Positions 48,794-59,575 of a stretch of 64,000 nucleotides of DNA are shown piece by piece. Below the pieces are notes generated by a model. It saw nothing but the letters and a program-made list of their open reading frames with translations. It was not told the origin of the DNA and did not search any database. How positions within the stretch are numbered: the stretch's first letter is position 1; every line of letters begins with the position of its first letter. Source of the DNA: Paraburkholderia nodosa DSM 21604. GTDB taxonomy: Bacteria; Pseudomonadota; Gammaproteobacteria; Burkholderiales; Burkholderiaceae. Where the stretch lies: NCBI RefSeq assembly GCF_000519185.1, contig NZ_JAFA01000008.1, positions 124,405 through 188,404 of the forward strand. The letters run 5' to 3'. The translations under genes were made by a program, and so were the position numbers.

Positions 48794-49972
48794 TCAGCGC
48801 TCGTGTTCCCAGCGAGGTTCTTCCTGCACCGCGCTCCAGTCTGCGGCCAGGGACTGCGGCGCACCGGCAAGCGGCTCGGCAGTCGCGATTTCGGCGATGA
48901 CGGAGCGCAGCGCATCCAGTCCGACACCTGTGCGGGCGCTCAAAAAGACGCGCGAAATATTACCATATTCATCACGCTCGACCGTTCCGCCGCGGGCCGC
49001 CAGTTCCGGCACGGCGTCGATCTTGTTGAAGACCAGCACCTGGCGGATCGTGTCCGCGCCGATTTCGTGCAGCACCCCGTTCACCTGATCGATCTGATCG
49101 AGGCGCACGGCGCTCGACGCGTCCACCACGTGCAGCAGCAGGTCGGCCTGCACCGTTTCCTGCAGCGTCGCGCGAAACGCGGCGACGAGCTGGTGAGGCA
49201 GCTCGCGGATGAACCCGACCGTATCGGACAGCACGATCTGCCCCACTTCGTCGCCGAGCCAGACGCGCCGCGAGGTCGTGTCGAGCGTCGCGAACAGCTG
49301 GTCGGCGGCGTAGGCCTGCGCCTTCGTGAGCGCATTGAAGAGCGTGGACTTGCCCGCGTTCGTATAGCCCACGAGAGACACCGACATCGTGCGGTTGCGC
49401 TCGCGCTGACGCCGCTGCGTGCCGTGCTGGCGACGCAGCTTCGCAAGCTTGCCCTGCAGCATCTTGATGCGCTCGCCGATGAGCCGGCGGTCGGTTTCGA
49501 GCTGCGTTTCACCCGGGCCGCGCAGGCCGATACCACCCTTCTGGCGCTCGAGGTGAGTCCAGGCGCGCACGAGGCGTGTGGCGAGGTATTGCAGCTGCGC
49601 GAGTTCGACCTGCAGCTTGCCTTCGTGGCTGCGGGCGCGCTGGGCGAAGATGTCGAGGATGAGGCTCGTGCGGTCGACCACGCGGCGATCGAGCGCGCGC
49701 TCCAGATTACGTTGCTGGGCGGGCGACAGCGCGTGATTGAAAATGACGATTTCGATGTCGTTCGCCTCACAGGCGAGGCGCAGTTCCTCGGCCTTGCCGC
49801 TGCCGATGAACATGGCAGCGTCGGGGCTGGAGCGTCGCCCGGTGAGCGTGACAGCGGGAGTGGCGCCCGCGCTTTTGGCGAGCAGGCTGAGTTCTTCGAG
49901 GCTGGCTTCGAACTCGGTCTTGCCGAAGTCGATGCCGACGAGTGCGGCGTTGATCAAATTAGAGGATGTCAA
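48794..49972 (-). CDS. hflX: Ribosome-associated GTPase HflX
   Basis: GTPase that splits stalled or hibernating ribosomes. 392 residues: HflX N-domain with GGIGLRGPGETQLETDRR, helical linker of Arg/Gln (KLAKLRRQHGTQRRQRERNR), then the G domain (VGYTNAGKSTLFNAL, DTVGFIRELPH, NKID). The frame opens with TTG 49972 and no clear ribosome-binding site; the family sequence LINAALVGIDFGK follows at once, so the start is close to right. 59 bases after hfq, as in many proteobacteria. Confidence 0.94.
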   Translation of the reverse strand: MTSSNLINAALVGIDFGKTEFEASLEELSLLAKSAGATPAVTLTGRRSSPDAAMFIGSGKAEELRLACEANDIEIVIFNHALSPAQQRNLERALDRRVVDRTSLILDIFAQRARSHEGKLQVELAQLQYLATRLVRAWTHLERQKGGIGLRGPGETQLETDRRLIGERIKMLQGKLAKLRRQHGTQRRQRERNRTMSVSLVGYTNAGKSTLFNALTKAQAYAADQLFATLDTTSRRVWLGDEVGQIVLSDTVGFIRELPHQLVAAFRATLQETVQADLLLHVVDASSAVRLDQIDQVNGVLHEIGADTIRQVLVFNKIDAVPELAARGGTVERDEYGNISRVFLSARTGVGLDALRSVIAEIATAEPLAGAPQSLAADWSAVQEEPRWEHER

Positions 49973-50031
49973 AATGAAAGCGGCCGGACCAGAGCAGCCT
50001 GCGAGGCGCCCCGGGCCGGCCGCGTCATGGG

Positions 50032-50268
50032 TCAGGACGCTTCCGTATCCGGGTGGAAGTTCACCGGACGGGCCGGAACCACCGTAGAGATGGCGTGCTT
50101 GTAAACCATTTGCGTAACCGTATTACGGAGCAACACGACGTACTGGTCGAACGATTCGATGTTCCCTTGAAGCTTGATGCCGTTGACCAGATAGATCGAA
50201 ACAGGCACGTGCTCCTTGCGCAGCGCGTTCAGAAACGGGTCTTGTAACAATTGCCCTTTGTTGCTCAT
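50032..50268 (-). CDS. hfq: RNA chaperone Hfq
   Basis: Hexameric Sm-like protein pairing small RNAs with mRNAs. 78 residues with Sm1 ([26 protein letters not shown]) and Sm2 ([12 protein letters not shown]) intact; the C-terminal tail is short (about 10 residues), as in other Burkholderia Hfq1 proteins. GGAG lies seven bases before the ATG. TATAAG and TATAGT elements in the 162-base gap upstream could serve hfq but lack good -35 partners. Confidence 0.96.
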   Translation of the reverse strand: MSNKGQLLQDPFLNALRKEHVPVSIYLVNGIKLQGNIESFDQYVVLLRNTVTQMVYKHAISTVVPARPVNFHPDTEAS

Positions 50269-50430
50269 AGCAAACTCCGTATTTTTTTGCAGGTTTAACT
50301 TATATTGGGGTGAAGAAAAAGAAATCCACCACCAATCGCTACACTATAGCCGATTCTCGTTCCCCCGCGCGGTTCCGGGCGGTTCGGCCAGGAGGCCTTT
50401 GCGGGGTAGCGAACGCTATTCAGCAACGGC

Positions 50431-51768
50431 CTAGTTTTTTTCCGTATAGGGATTCGTCGAGGAGCGAAACTCTATGCGCAATGGAGTGCCGGTGAGCGAG
50501 AAAGTTTCCCGGAAACGGTTCTCCAGATAGCGCTTGTAGGTCTCTGTCACGGCGTCGAGTGCATTGCCGTGAATGACGATGATCGGCGGGTTCTGTCCCC
50601 CCTGGTGCGCGTAGCGCAGCTTCGGACGCACCGGGCCGCGGCGGCGCGGCTGCTGGAACTCCACGGCTTCGATGAGCGCGCGCGTGAGCTTCGGCGTGGG
50701 CAGTTTCGCCATGGCGGCGGCATAGGCGTCGTCCACCGAGCGCATCAGCGGGCCAATGCCGAACTTCTCGGTCGCTGAGATGAAGCGCATTTCCGCGAAG
50801 TCGAGGAACTTCAGCTTGCGCTGCAGGTGGTGCTTGGTGCGCTCGCGCGCGTGGTCGTCCATGCCGTCCCACTTGTTCACGCCCACCACGAGCGCACGGC
50901 CCTGCTCCACCACGAAGCCTGCGATATGCGCGTCCTGATCCGAGATTTCCTGCTGCGCATCGAGCAGCAGAATCACCACGTTGGCGTCGGCGATCGACTG
51001 CAGCGTCTTCACCACCGAGAACTTCTCGATCGCTTCGAACACCTTGCCGCGGCGGCGCAGACCCGCTGTGTCGATCAGCGTGTACTTCTTGCCGTTGCGC
51101 TCAAAATCCACGTAGATCGAATCGCGCGTCGTGCCCGGCATGTCGAACGCGATCACGCGGTCTTCGCCGATCAGCGTGTTCACGAGCGTCGACTTGCCCA
51201 CGTTCGGGCGGCCGACGATCGCGATCTTGATGCCGTGCTTCGCGGCGTCTTCTTCGCTTTCCTCGGGCTGGTCGGCGTACGCTTTTTCAAGCGCCTCGTT
51301 GATCATTTCCGTCACGCCGTCGCCGTGCGCCGCGGAAATCGCGCGCGGGTCGCCGAGACCGAGTTCGTAGAAGTCGGCGGCCACGGCGCTGTACTTCATG
51401 CCTTCGGCCTTGTTGACGACGAGGAAGATCGGCCGGCCGGTCTTGCGCAGGTAGTCGGCGATATGCTTGTCCTGCGGTGCCAGGCCATTGCGGCCGTCGC
51501 AGATGAACACGACGATATCGGCCTCTTCCACGGCCTGGCGCGTCTGGCGCGCCATCTCGTGCAGGATGCCGTCCTTGGCGACCGGCTCGAAGCCGCCGGT
51601 GTCGACCACGAGATATGGGCGATCGCCCGTGCGCCCTTCACCGTAGTGACGGTCGCGCGTGAGGCCAGGCAGGTCGGCCACCAGCGCATCGCGCGAACGC
51701 GTGAGCCGGTTGAACAGCGTGGATTTCCCCACATTGGGGCGCCCGACGAGGGCGATTACGGGTTTCAT
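50431..51768 (-). CDS. der: Ribosome biogenesis GTPase Der
   Basis: Double-GTPase needed for 50S assembly. 445 residues with two G domains, each starting [10 protein letters not shown] (near 9 and 187), DTGGFEPV and [11 protein letters not shown] switch regions, and a C-terminal KH-like domain ([21 protein letters not shown]). A 328-base gap separates it from bamB. Confidence 0.97.
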   Translation of the reverse strand: MKPVIALVGRPNVGKSTLFNRLTRSRDALVADLPGLTRDRHYGEGRTGDRPYLVVDTGGFEPVAKDGILHEMARQTRQAVEEADIVVFICDGRNGLAPQDKHIADYLRKTGRPIFLVVNKAEGMKYSAVAADFYELGLGDPRAISAAHGDGVTEMINEALEKAYADQPEESEEDAAKHGIKIAIVGRPNVGKSTLVNTLIGEDRVIAFDMPGTTRDSIYVDFERNGKKYTLIDTAGLRRRGKVFEAIEKFSVVKTLQSIADANVVILLLDAQQEISDQDAHIAGFVVEQGRALVVGVNKWDGMDDHARERTKHHLQRKLKFLDFAEMRFISATEKFGIGPLMRSVDDAYAAAMAKLPTPKLTRALIEAVEFQQPRRRGPVRPKLRYAHQGGQNPPIIVIHGNALDAVTETYKRYLENRFRETFSLTGTPLRIEFRSSTNPYTEKN

Positions 51769-52096
51769 CTGATCTTTTCTACAGTAAGGCGCAGCGCCGG
51801 AGAGTCCGGCGCGCTGCGCGGCAAGCCTCGCGCGTGCGGGGCTGCATCAATGGCAAATTATCACGAAATTCACGAGCGGGGCCGCGGCCCCGAGCCGAAA
51901 GCGCGGCGCGACCGGGGCTGGACGCCGCGCAACCGCCGTGTGGCGGTAACGGTAAATGGCGGCGTCGTGAACGCCGCCGTCCCAAAATGCGCATGGCCGG
52001 CTTGAGCCGGCCAGCTGGCAAGGCACCGGAACCTGCCGGCTCCAGCGCCTCTTGCAACTGCATGCATCAGAGCGCCTTGCGTGAGGCGCCCGACGC
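51769..52096. other. Structured intergenic gap between bamB and der
   Basis: 328 bases without a supported gene. It contains two strong GC hairpins: GCGCAGCGCCGG-AGAGT-CCGGCGCGCTGCGC (about 51790-51819) and GGCCGGCT-TG-AGCCGGCC (51995-52012). Neither is followed by a clean T tract on the minus strand. Confidence 0.5.
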
Positions 52097-53242
52097 TCAA
52101 TGCGGACGCAGACCGTACAGGTCGCCGTCCTTCGTCTGCACGACCAGCGTGTTGCCTGCAAGCACCGGCGCAGCCGTGATCGGGCTGCCGTCGGTCTTCA
52201 CGCGCGAGACGAAGCTGCCGTCGTCGAGCGAGAGGAAATGCACGTAGCCCTGAAAATCGCCGAGCACGACCGCGTGGCCCAGCATGGCGGGCACACTCAC
52301 GTCGCGGCTCTTGAGCTTCTCGTTCGTCCAGGTCGGCTCGCCCGTCGAAACGCTGAAGGCCTTCACGACCGACCAGTCGTCGCCGCCCACCACCGTACTT
52401 TCATCCTGAGCGATGCCGCTCGTGCTCGAGAACGCCTTTTGCCACATCGGACGACCGGAATTGGCGTCGAAGCAGCCCAGCTGACCCTGGAACGTGACCG
52501 CACAGGTCGTCGCGCCGACCAGCGTGGGCGGGCCGCTCACGTCGTTGATGCGCTCGACTTCCGTCACGCCCTTCGGGTACGAGACCGGCGTTTCCCAGAA
52601 GGCGTCGCCGCTCTGCAGGTTGATCGCCGCGAACGAGCCGCCCGGGAAACCGGCCAGCACGGCCTGCTCGCCCGCGAACGTCATGCCCGCCGAAACGCGC
52701 AGGTTCAGCGGCACGGCGCGGTTGCGGTAGAGCCACTTCTGCTCGCCCGTCTGGCCGTTGAAGGCGACGATCTGGCCGTCGATCGTGCGCACGATCACGA
52801 GGCCGTTGCCGACGAGCGGCGGCGAGATGATCTCGCCCGGCGCCTTGGCCTGCCACGAGAGCTTGCCGTTCGAGTCGAGCACGTAGACGTCGCCCTTCAG
52901 GCCGCCGACGGCCGTGAGATTACCATCGCTGCCCACGCCCGCCGAGAGGTCGTCCTTGAGCTTGGTGCGCCAGACGTCCTTGCCCGATGCGGCATCGATC
53001 TTCGCGACCGAGCCGTTCTCGCCCGCCGCGTAGACGGCGTCGCCCACGGCGACCGGCGCGAACAGATAGCGGCCCGCCTTCCCGACACTCGACTTCCACA
53101 CCTGCTGGACGTCCAGCGCCGGCTTGAATTCGGTCAGCGGCACCGGCACGCGGCGCACGTCTTTCGTCGATGAGCAGGCTGCGAGAGCCAGGACGGTCAT
53201 CGCGAGAGCGACGGGCACAACGGTTCGTTTCAGCAGATTCAT
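52097..53242 (-). CDS. bamB: Outer-membrane assembly lipoprotein BamB
   Basis: PQQ-like beta-propeller lipoprotein of the BAM complex. From ATG 53242 there are 381 residues with signal and lipobox LAAC (Cys near 23), followed by repeated blade motifs such as VGDAVYAAGENGSVAKIDAA, DVYVLDSNGK and IVAFNGQTGEQKWLY. An ATG five codons earlier is possible. 87 bases after yfgM. BamC is encoded in the same window at 61914-63053. Confidence 0.95.
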   Translation of the reverse strand: MNLLKRTVVPVALAMTVLALAACSSTKDVRRVPVPLTEFKPALDVQQVWKSSVGKAGRYLFAPVAVGDAVYAAGENGSVAKIDAASGKDVWRTKLKDDLSAGVGSDGNLTAVGGLKGDVYVLDSNGKLSWQAKAPGEIISPPLVGNGLVIVRTIDGQIVAFNGQTGEQKWLYRNRAVPLNLRVSAGMTFAGEQAVLAGFPGGSFAAINLQSGDAFWETPVSYPKGVTEVERINDVSGPPTLVGATTCAVTFQGQLGCFDANSGRPMWQKAFSSTSGIAQDESTVVGGDDWSVVKAFSVSTGEPTWTNEKLKSRDVSVPAMLGHAVVLGDFQGYVHFLSLDDGSFVSRVKTDGSPITAAPVLAGNTLVVQTKDGDLYGLRPH

Positions 53243-53329
53243 CGGTGAACGACGCATGAATGAAGTTGGTTTGAATGGTTTCGCAATGCTGCGCGCACGC
53301 TCGGCACGCTGCGCAATCTAGCCGGCCAC

Positions 53330-53959
53330 TTAGCCGCCGAGCGCATCCAGCTTGAACTGGATCAGCTGACGCTCGGAAGCGTCGCTCTTCGGCAGGCTGT
53401 CGAGGGCCAGCTTGTACGCCGCGCGCGCGTCGTCGCGCTTGCCGGCCGCGGCCAGCAGATCGCCACGACCATCGGCCACGATGCCCTTGAACGGACCCGA
53501 ATCGGGTTGCGGAATCAGCGCGAGGCCCTGATCGTAGGCCTTTTCGTCGAGCAGTAGCGAAGCGAGACGCAGCTTCGCGATCTGGCGGAATTCGTCGTCC
53601 TTCGCGTGGTCGGCGGCCCATTGCAGCTGCGCCTTCGCGCCGGCCGTGTCGCCCGCCATATAGAGTGCCTTGGCCACGCCGAGTGCCGTCATCTGCGCGT
53701 ACGCCGTGCCGCCGAAGCGATCTTCCATGTCGGACGCCACGCGCGTGAGCATGGCCTTGTCGCTGCTGTTCGCGGCTTGCTGCACCTGGTCGTACAGCAC
53801 GGCGGCCTCGGCCGCCTGGCGGCGCTGCCAGAAGTTCCAGCCGTTCCACGCTGCGAGCGCGAGCAGAACGATCAGCACGACCCACGTAGCGGCGTTACCC
53901 CACTGCCCCCACCATGCCTTGAAGCTCTCGATCGATTCCTGTTCGTCGTGGTAACTCAT
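53330..53959 (-). CDS. yfgM: YfgM-like periplasmic TPR protein (SecYEG ancillary)
   Basis: 209 residues: short cytoplasmic N-terminus, one membrane helix (TWVVLIVLLALAAWNGWNFW, about 25-44), and a periplasmic TPR-like domain. In E. coli YfgM binds SecYEG and PpiD in outer-membrane protein export; its place beside bamB fits. 79 bases after hisS. Confidence 0.92.
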   Translation of the reverse strand: MSYHDEQESIESFKAWWGQWGNAATWVVLIVLLALAAWNGWNFWQRRQAAEAAVLYDQVQQAANSSDKAMLTRVASDMEDRFGGTAYAQMTALGVAKALYMAGDTAGAKAQLQWAADHAKDDEFRQIAKLRLASLLLDEKAYDQGLALIPQPDSGPFKGIVADGRGDLLAAAGKRDDARAAYKLALDSLPKSDASERQLIQFKLDALGG

Positions 53960-54038
53960 CGCGTAGCGATTCCTCGTTTATTCTGAAGCCTGTTTTCGAA
54001 TGCGCAGCGACCTGGGCAGCCCCACTGGGGCGGCCCCA

Positions 54039-55376
54039 TCAATCGTCGCCGTCTTCGGCGGATGCAACCATCGCATTGATCAGATATTCGGTCAAGTCCT
54101 CAAGCGCTACCGTTTGTTGCTCGCTGCGGGCCTCCGCGGCCGTGCCGCGCAGTGCCTTCACACCGGCCTCGCCCCTCGCGACTTCGTCCTCGCCGAGTAC
54201 CACGGCAAAGGCCGCGCCGCTGGCATCCGCGCGCTTCATCTGCGACTTGAAGCTCGCGCTCTGGCCGTCGGCGCTGCAATGCAAGATTACGTCGAGGCCC
54301 GTATCGCGCAGACGCTCCGCCACGATGAACGCCTTCTCACGCGCGGCTTCGCCCTGGTGGACAACGTAGACATCGCAACCATCTTCTTCCGGCACAAGGT
54401 CTTCTTCCTTGAGCAGTTCGAGAATGCGCTCGATGCCCATGGCCCAGCCGCACGCTGCCGTCGGCTTGCCGCCCAGCTGCTCGATCAGCGGATCGTAACG
54501 GCCGCCCGCCGCGACGGTGCCCTGCGCGCCGAGCTTGTCGGTCACCCATTCGAACACGGTCAGATTGTAGTAATCGAGACCGCGCACGAGACGCGGGTTG
54601 ATCTTGAACGGAATGTTGTTCGACTTGAGAATGCGCTGCAGCCCGTCGAAGTGCGCGCGCGAGCCCTCGCCGATGAAGTCGATCAGCTTCGGCGCCTTGT
54701 CCGCGATCTCCTGCAGCGCGGGATTCTTCGTGTCGAGCACGCGCAGCGGGTTCGTGTAGAGGCGGCGCTTGCCGTCTTCGTCGAGCAGATCGACGTGCTG
54801 CTCCAGATACTTGATGAGCTCGACGCGATGCGCCGCACGCTCTTCGGCCACGCCGAGCGAGTTGATCTCGAGCTTGATGCCGGTGAGGCCGAGATCGTCC
54901 CAGAGGCGTTGGCACATCAGGATGATCTCAGCATCCGCATCGGGGCCCGCGAAACCGAGCGCCTCGACGCCCACCTGATGGAACTGGCGATAGCGGCCGC
55001 GCTGCGGACGCTCGTGACGAAACATCGGGCCGATGTACCACAGGCGCTTCGGACCGTCGTAGAGCATGTTGTGCTCGATCGACGCGCGCACGGCAGCCGC
55101 CGTGCCTTCCGGGCGCAGCGTGAGGTTCTCGCCGTTGAGCGCATCGGTGAAGCTGTACATCTCCTTCTCGACGATGTCGGTTACTTCGCCGATGCCGCGC
55201 GTGAACAGTTGCGTATGCTCGACGATCGGCGTGCGGATATTTTGATAGCCGTACGAACGAAGCAGCGACTTCACCGTGGATTCGAAGAATTCCCACAGCC
55301 CTGCCTCCTGCGGCAGGATGTCGTTCATGCCCTTCACGCCCGAGAGCTTTTCGGGCTTGCGTTTTTGTTCAGTCAT
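54039..55376 (-). CDS. hisS: Histidine--tRNA ligase
   Basis: Class II synthetase of 445 residues: motif 2 ([19 protein letters not shown] with [16 protein letters not shown]), the HisRS-specific segments [15 protein letters not shown] and [14 protein letters not shown], motif 3 near [13 protein letters not shown], and the C-terminal anticodon-binding domain ([19 protein letters not shown]). 85 bases after ispG. Confidence 0.97.
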   Translation of the reverse strand: MTEQKRKPEKLSGVKGMNDILPQEAGLWEFFESTVKSLLRSYGYQNIRTPIVEHTQLFTRGIGEVTDIVEKEMYSFTDALNGENLTLRPEGTAAAVRASIEHNMLYDGPKRLWYIGPMFRHERPQRGRYRQFHQVGVEALGFAGPDADAEIILMCQRLWDDLGLTGIKLEINSLGVAEERAAHRVELIKYLEQHVDLLDEDGKRRLYTNPLRVLDTKNPALQEIADKAPKLIDFIGEGSRAHFDGLQRILKSNNIPFKINPRLVRGLDYYNLTVFEWVTDKLGAQGTVAAGGRYDPLIEQLGGKPTAACGWAMGIERILELLKEEDLVPEEDGCDVYVVHQGEAAREKAFIVAERLRDTGLDVILHCSADGQSASFKSQMKRADASGAAFAVVLGEDEVARGEAGVKALRGTAAEARSEQQTVALEDLTEYLINAMVASAEDGDD

Positions 55377-55461
55377 TGCGTTGCGAATTGGCTTTATGCG
55401 GTTGTGCGTATCGAGCTACAAGCGGGCTACATGCGAACTACGAGCGGATCGACCCGCTTGC

Positions 55462-56781
55462 TCAGTTCGTCGCTTCGGCCTTGCCGTACTTGCGCGCGAC
55501 GTAGTCGCTCACGATCTGCTGGAATTCTTCGGCGATGTGCTCGCCGCGCAGCGTCTTCACCTTCTCGCCGTCGATGAAGACCGGCGCCGCGGGGTTCTCG
55601 CCCGAGCCCGGCAGGCTGATGCCGATGTTCGCGTGCTTCGACTCGCCCGGGCCGTTCACGATGCAGCCCATCACGGCGACGTTCATCGTCTCGACGCCCG
55701 GATACTCGTCGCGCCACAGCGGCATCTGCGCACGCAGGTAGCTCTGGATCTGCGAAGCCAGTTCCTGGAACAGCGTGCTGGTCGTGCGTCCGCAGCCGGG
55801 GCACGCGATGACCATCGGCGTGAACGAGCGCAGGCCCATGGTCTGCAGGATTTCCTGGCCGACCACGACTTCGCCCGTGCGCGCACCGCCCGGTTCCGGC
55901 GTAAGCGAGATGCGGATCGTGTCGCCAATGCCCTGCTGGAGCAACACGGAAAGCGCCGCCGTCGAAGCGACGATGCCTTTCGAGCCCATGCCCGCTTCCG
56001 TGAGGCCCAGGTGCAGCGCGAAATCGCAACGCTTCGCGAGTTCCTGGTAGACGGCGATCAGGTCCTGCACGCCGCTCACCTTGCACGACAGGATGATCTT
56101 GTCGCGGCCCAGGCCGAGTTCGACCGCGCGTTCCGCCGAGCCGATGGCCGACTGAATGAGCGCTTCGTACATCACGCTTTGCGCTTCCCACGGCTCCTGG
56201 CGCGCGCCGTTCTCGTCCATCATGCGCGCGAGCAGGTCCTGGTCGAGGCTGCCCCAGTTCACGCCGATACGCACCGGCTTGTCGTACTTGATGGCCGCTT
56301 CGATCATCTGCGCGTACTGCGTGTCGCGCTTCGCGCCCTGGCCCACGTTGCCCGGGTTGATGCGGTACTTCGAGAGCGACTCGGCGCAAGCGGGATAGTC
56401 GCGCAGCAGCAAATGCCCGTTGTAGTGGAAGTCGCCGACGAGCGGCACCATCACGCCCATGCGGTCGAGCTGCTCGCGGATATGCGGCACGGCCGCCGCC
56501 GCTTCCGGTGTGTTGACTGTGATACGTACGAGCTCCGAACCCGCCTGCGCGAGTTCCTTGATCTGGATCGCGGTGCCGATGGGGTCCGCGGTGTCGGTGT
56601 TGGTCATCGACTGCACGCGCACCGGCGCGTCGCCGCCGATCGTCACCAACTGGCCGCCCCAGCGCACATGCACAGCTTGCGACTTGCGGCGCGGCGCGTG
56701 GCCGCCGAGGACCGGCACGTTCGAGCAGATCTGACTGTTGCTGGTCGAGGATTGCGTTTCGCTTTGCATCGAAAAACCCAT
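55462..56781 (-). CDS. ispG: (E)-4-hydroxy-3-methylbut-2-enyl-diphosphate synthase
   Basis: Penultimate step of the MEP isoprenoid pathway; a [4Fe-4S] enzyme reduced by flavodoxin. 439 residues: TIM barrel start [22 protein letters not shown], Cys ligands in [14 protein letters not shown] and [10 protein letters not shown]. The segment between barrel and Fe-S domain is longer than in E. coli (372 residues), as usual in Betaproteobacteria. ATG 56781 or 56769 may start. A strong hairpin with a T tract separates it from rodZ. Confidence 0.96.
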   Translation of the reverse strand: MGFSMQSETQSSTSNSQICSNVPVLGGHAPRRKSQAVHVRWGGQLVTIGGDAPVRVQSMTNTDTADPIGTAIQIKELAQAGSELVRITVNTPEAAAAVPHIREQLDRMGVMVPLVGDFHYNGHLLLRDYPACAESLSKYRINPGNVGQGAKRDTQYAQMIEAAIKYDKPVRIGVNWGSLDQDLLARMMDENGARQEPWEAQSVMYEALIQSAIGSAERAVELGLGRDKIILSCKVSGVQDLIAVYQELAKRCDFALHLGLTEAGMGSKGIVASTAALSVLLQQGIGDTIRISLTPEPGGARTGEVVVGQEILQTMGLRSFTPMVIACPGCGRTTSTLFQELASQIQSYLRAQMPLWRDEYPGVETMNVAVMGCIVNGPGESKHANIGISLPGSGENPAAPVFIDGEKVKTLRGEHIAEEFQQIVSDYVARKYGKAEATN

Positions 56782-56836
56782 TTACGCCTCACGCGCGCTT
56801 TTCGCCGACTAGTCGGCGGCTGCACGGCGTGAATTG

Positions 56837-56880
56837 AAAAAGCGTCGCGGCCGGCAATGAAACTTGCCCGGCCGCGACGC
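56837..56880 (-). terminator. Terminator-like hairpin between rodZ and ispG
   Basis: GCGTCGCGGCCGG, 13-base loop, CCGGCCGCGACGC, then TTTTT on the minus strand: a perfect 13-base GC stem. It lies 15 bases past the rodZ stop and 56 before ispG, inside an otherwise continuous gene run. Confidence 0.8.
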
Positions 56881-56894
56881 GTGCCATGTCTTGA

Positions 56895-58064
56895 TCAGGG
56901 CAGCACGAAGCGCGCGACATTGCCACGCGCCGACGCGTACTTCGACGTGTCCACCGGCTGGCCGTCGATGGTCATCGACTCGATGCCGGCCTTGTTGCCC
57001 ACGGTGACCTTGAGCGGCTCCGTGCCGGTGATCTCACGCGCGTCGCTGCCGTGGATCATGCCCGAGAAGACTTCCTTGCCATCCTTCTGGCGCACGCTGA
57101 CCCAGGTGTCCTGCGTCACGCGGATCGCGAACGTCGAGGTGTCCGCGCCGTTGTCGGCTGCCGCAGTCTGCGCTGCCGCTGCGGCCGGCGCGCTCGCCGC
57201 CTGGGCGCGTGCAGCGCTTGCCGCGTTGGCGGCGGCCGCAGCCGGCGCTGCGCTTGCAGCGGCGGGCTTCGCGGCCTGGGGCGCCGGCTGCGTCGCTTGA
57301 GGCGCCGGTTGCACAGCTTGCGGTACGCTCGCCGCAGCGCCTTGATCGGGCGCCGCATTGGCGTTGTCGCCCGCGTCGTTTGCGTCACCAGCCTGCGGCG
57401 CAGCGGACTGATCCGCGCCCTGGGCGGCCGATGCATCTGCGCTGCCGGTCGCCACGCCCTGCGTCACCGTGGGCGACGACGCGCCCGTCTGCACGCTCGC
57501 GCCGTTCGCCATCGCCTTCAGGCGCGCAAACCAGGCCGACGATTCGCCACTGTTCGTGTGCCACATGGAAATCGCGAGCACCGCGATCACGATGATCGCC
57601 ACGCCCCACAGCCACGAGGCGCGGCGGCGCGGAGCCCGCGCGCCACTGCCGCCGAGCGAGAGCGAAACTCGGCCGCGCGGCAGATCGGAGCCCGCCGAAG
57701 CCGGCATCGACAGATCCGGCTGCGCCATGCCGCGCTCGCGGCGCAGCGCCTGCGTGAACGGCGCGGAATCGGTACCGAGCAGCTTCGCGTAGGCGCGCAC
57801 CACGCCGAGCGCGAACGTCGTGTCCGGCAGATGGCTGATGTCGCCCGCTTCGAGTTCGCGCAGCTTCGACACCGACACCTTCAGGCGCGCCGAGACGTCT
57901 TCGATCGCCCAACCCTTGGCCTCGCGCAGCTGCGCAAGACGCGCGCCGGCCGCGGCCAGCGTGTCGGGCACTGCCTGCACCGGCGAAGGTGTGGCGCCCG
58001 GCACCGAACGACCTGCGTTGCTGTCAGTTCCGTCTGTCCCGAAAGGGTGCTGCGGCTCGCTCAT
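56895..58064 (-). CDS. rodZ: Cytoskeleton protein RodZ-like (HTH plus DUF4115)
   Basis: Links MreB to the cell-elongation complex. 389 residues: N-terminal helix-turn-helix (about 36-110, LAQLREAKGWAIEDVSARLKV), basic juxtamembrane segment (ARAPRRRAS), one membrane helix (151-168), a periplasmic Ala/Pro/Gln-rich linker (about 190-310), and the C-terminal domain (FAIRVTQDTWVSVRQKDGKEVF). Layout matches RodZ. It is 200 bases after rlmN. Confidence 0.93.
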   Translation of the reverse strand: MSEPQHPFGTDGTDSNAGRSVPGATPSPVQAVPDTLAAAGARLAQLREAKGWAIEDVSARLKVSVSKLRELEAGDISHLPDTTFALGVVRAYAKLLGTDSAPFTQALRRERGMAQPDLSMPASAGSDLPRGRVSLSLGGSGARAPRRRASWLWGVAIIVIAVLAISMWHTNSGESSAWFARLKAMANGASVQTGASSPTVTQGVATGSADASAAQGADQSAAPQAGDANDAGDNANAAPDQGAAASVPQAVQPAPQATQPAPQAAKPAAASAAPAAAAANAASAARAQAASAPAAAAAQTAAADNGADTSTFAIRVTQDTWVSVRQKDGKEVFSGMIHGSDAREITGTEPLKVTVGNKAGIESMTIDGQPVDTSKYASARGNVARFVLP

Positions 58065-58264
58065 CCCAAGTCCTTGCGTCGATTCTTTTCAATACTGGAA
58101 CCGGTTGGGCGCGTCCCGCCCCACCTCTACCCGATTCGCAGACCGTTTATAACAAAATGCGCGGCCAGTGTGCCGCTTCCGATCGCTTCTGCAACGTTTC
58201 TTTTACTACCGCCCACGGCCGCGCGTTTTCCCCGCACGCCGCCGTCGGCCCTCCTGATGCCGGT

Positions 58265-59428
58265 TCAGTGCTGAACCGGCCGTACTTCGATGACCTTGCC
58301 CGCGGCGCGGCCCGTGCGCTCAGCAAGGCGCGTGCGGTCCTTCACCTCGCCGGCGAGCTGCCCGCAGGCTGCGTCGATGTCGTCGCCGCGCGTCTTGCGC
58401 ACGGTCGTGACGACGCCCGCATCCATCAGGATCTGCGCAAAGCGCTTGATCTGGTCCGATTTCGAGCGCAACAGGCCCGACTCGGGGAACGGATTGAACG
58501 GGATCAGATTGAATTTGCACGGCACGTCACGCGTCACGGCGAGCAACTGCCGTGCGTGCTCTTCCGTGTCGTTGACGCCGTCGAGCATGCAGTACTCGAA
58601 CGTGATGAAGTCGCGCGGCGCGACTTCCAGGTAACGCTGGCACGCCGCCATCAACTCGCGCAGCGGGTACTTGCGGTTGAGCGGCACGAGTTCGTCGCGC
58701 AGCGCGTCGTTCGGCGCGTGCAAGGAGACGGCGAGCGCCACGGGCAGTTCGGCACCGAGACGATCCATCATCGGCACGACGCCCGACGTGGAAAGCGTGA
58801 CGCGCCGGCGCGACAGGCCGTAGGCGTTGTCGTCGAGCATCAGGCGCATGGCGGGCACGACCGCGTCGTAGTTCAGAAGCGGCTCGCCCATGCCCATCAT
58901 CACGACGTTCGTGATGACGCGTTCGCCCTTGCCGTCACCGCCGGTCGCGCGCCCGCCCGCCTCGCCCAGAAGCGAGGCGCGCAGGGCGAATTCCGCCATG
59001 CGCAGCTGGCCGATGATCTCGGCGGTGGTGAGATTGCGTGAAAAACCTTGCTTGCCGGTGGAGCAAAACCGGCAGTTGACCGCGCATCCCGCCTGCGAGG
59101 ACACGCACAGCGTGCCGCGATTGTCTTCGGGAATGAACACGGTTTCGACCGCGTTGCCGTTGCCGACGTCCACGAGCCATTTGCGCGTGCCGTCGGAGGA
59201 AACGTTGTCGCTGATGATGCCGGGCATGCCGATGACGGCGCGCCCTTTGAGCTTCTCGCGCAGCGATTTGGCGAGATCCGTCATGCCGTCGAAGTCGGCG
59301 GCGTTGTACTGATGGATCCAGCGCTGAAGCTGTTTGGCGCGAAACGGCTTCTCGCCCAGGCTCTCGCAATAGGCGACCAGCCCTTGGGCGTCGAGATCGA
59401 GAAGGTTGACGGTGGAACTGCTCGTCAT
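58265..59428 (-). CDS. rlmN: Dual-specificity 23S rRNA/tRNA adenine-C2 methyltransferase RlmN
   Basis: Radical-SAM enzyme that methylates C2 of A2503 in 23S rRNA and A37 in tRNAs. From ATG 59428 (AGGA nine bases upstream) there are 387 residues. Cluster motif [11 protein letters not shown], the SAM-binding [11 protein letters not shown], and the methyl-carrying Cys region near the C-terminus ([14 protein letters not shown]). An ATG five codons earlier lacks a ribosome-binding site. 147 bases after ndk. Confidence 0.96.
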   Translation of the reverse strand: MTSSSTVNLLDLDAQGLVAYCESLGEKPFRAKQLQRWIHQYNAADFDGMTDLAKSLREKLKGRAVIGMPGIISDNVSSDGTRKWLVDVGNGNAVETVFIPEDNRGTLCVSSQAGCAVNCRFCSTGKQGFSRNLTTAEIIGQLRMAEFALRASLLGEAGGRATGGDGKGERVITNVVMMGMGEPLLNYDAVVPAMRLMLDDNAYGLSRRRVTLSTSGVVPMMDRLGAELPVALAVSLHAPNDALRDELVPLNRKYPLRELMAACQRYLEVAPRDFITFEYCMLDGVNDTEEHARQLLAVTRDVPCKFNLIPFNPFPESGLLRSKSDQIKRFAQILMDAGVVTTVRKTRGDDIDAACGQLAGEVKDRTRLAERTGRAAGKVIEVRPVQH

Positions 59429-59575
59429 GTCGAATCCTGCCATTTCAGTGCGAGAGCGCGCTCACCGCCCGCGCTGCCCGCCTGCCTGCGCACTTGCGCG
59501 GCATTGGGAACTGGACGGTGAGCGTCATCGCCGTTCGCGACCCTATGCTACTACTGCAGTCTGCTCGCGCCTTGC

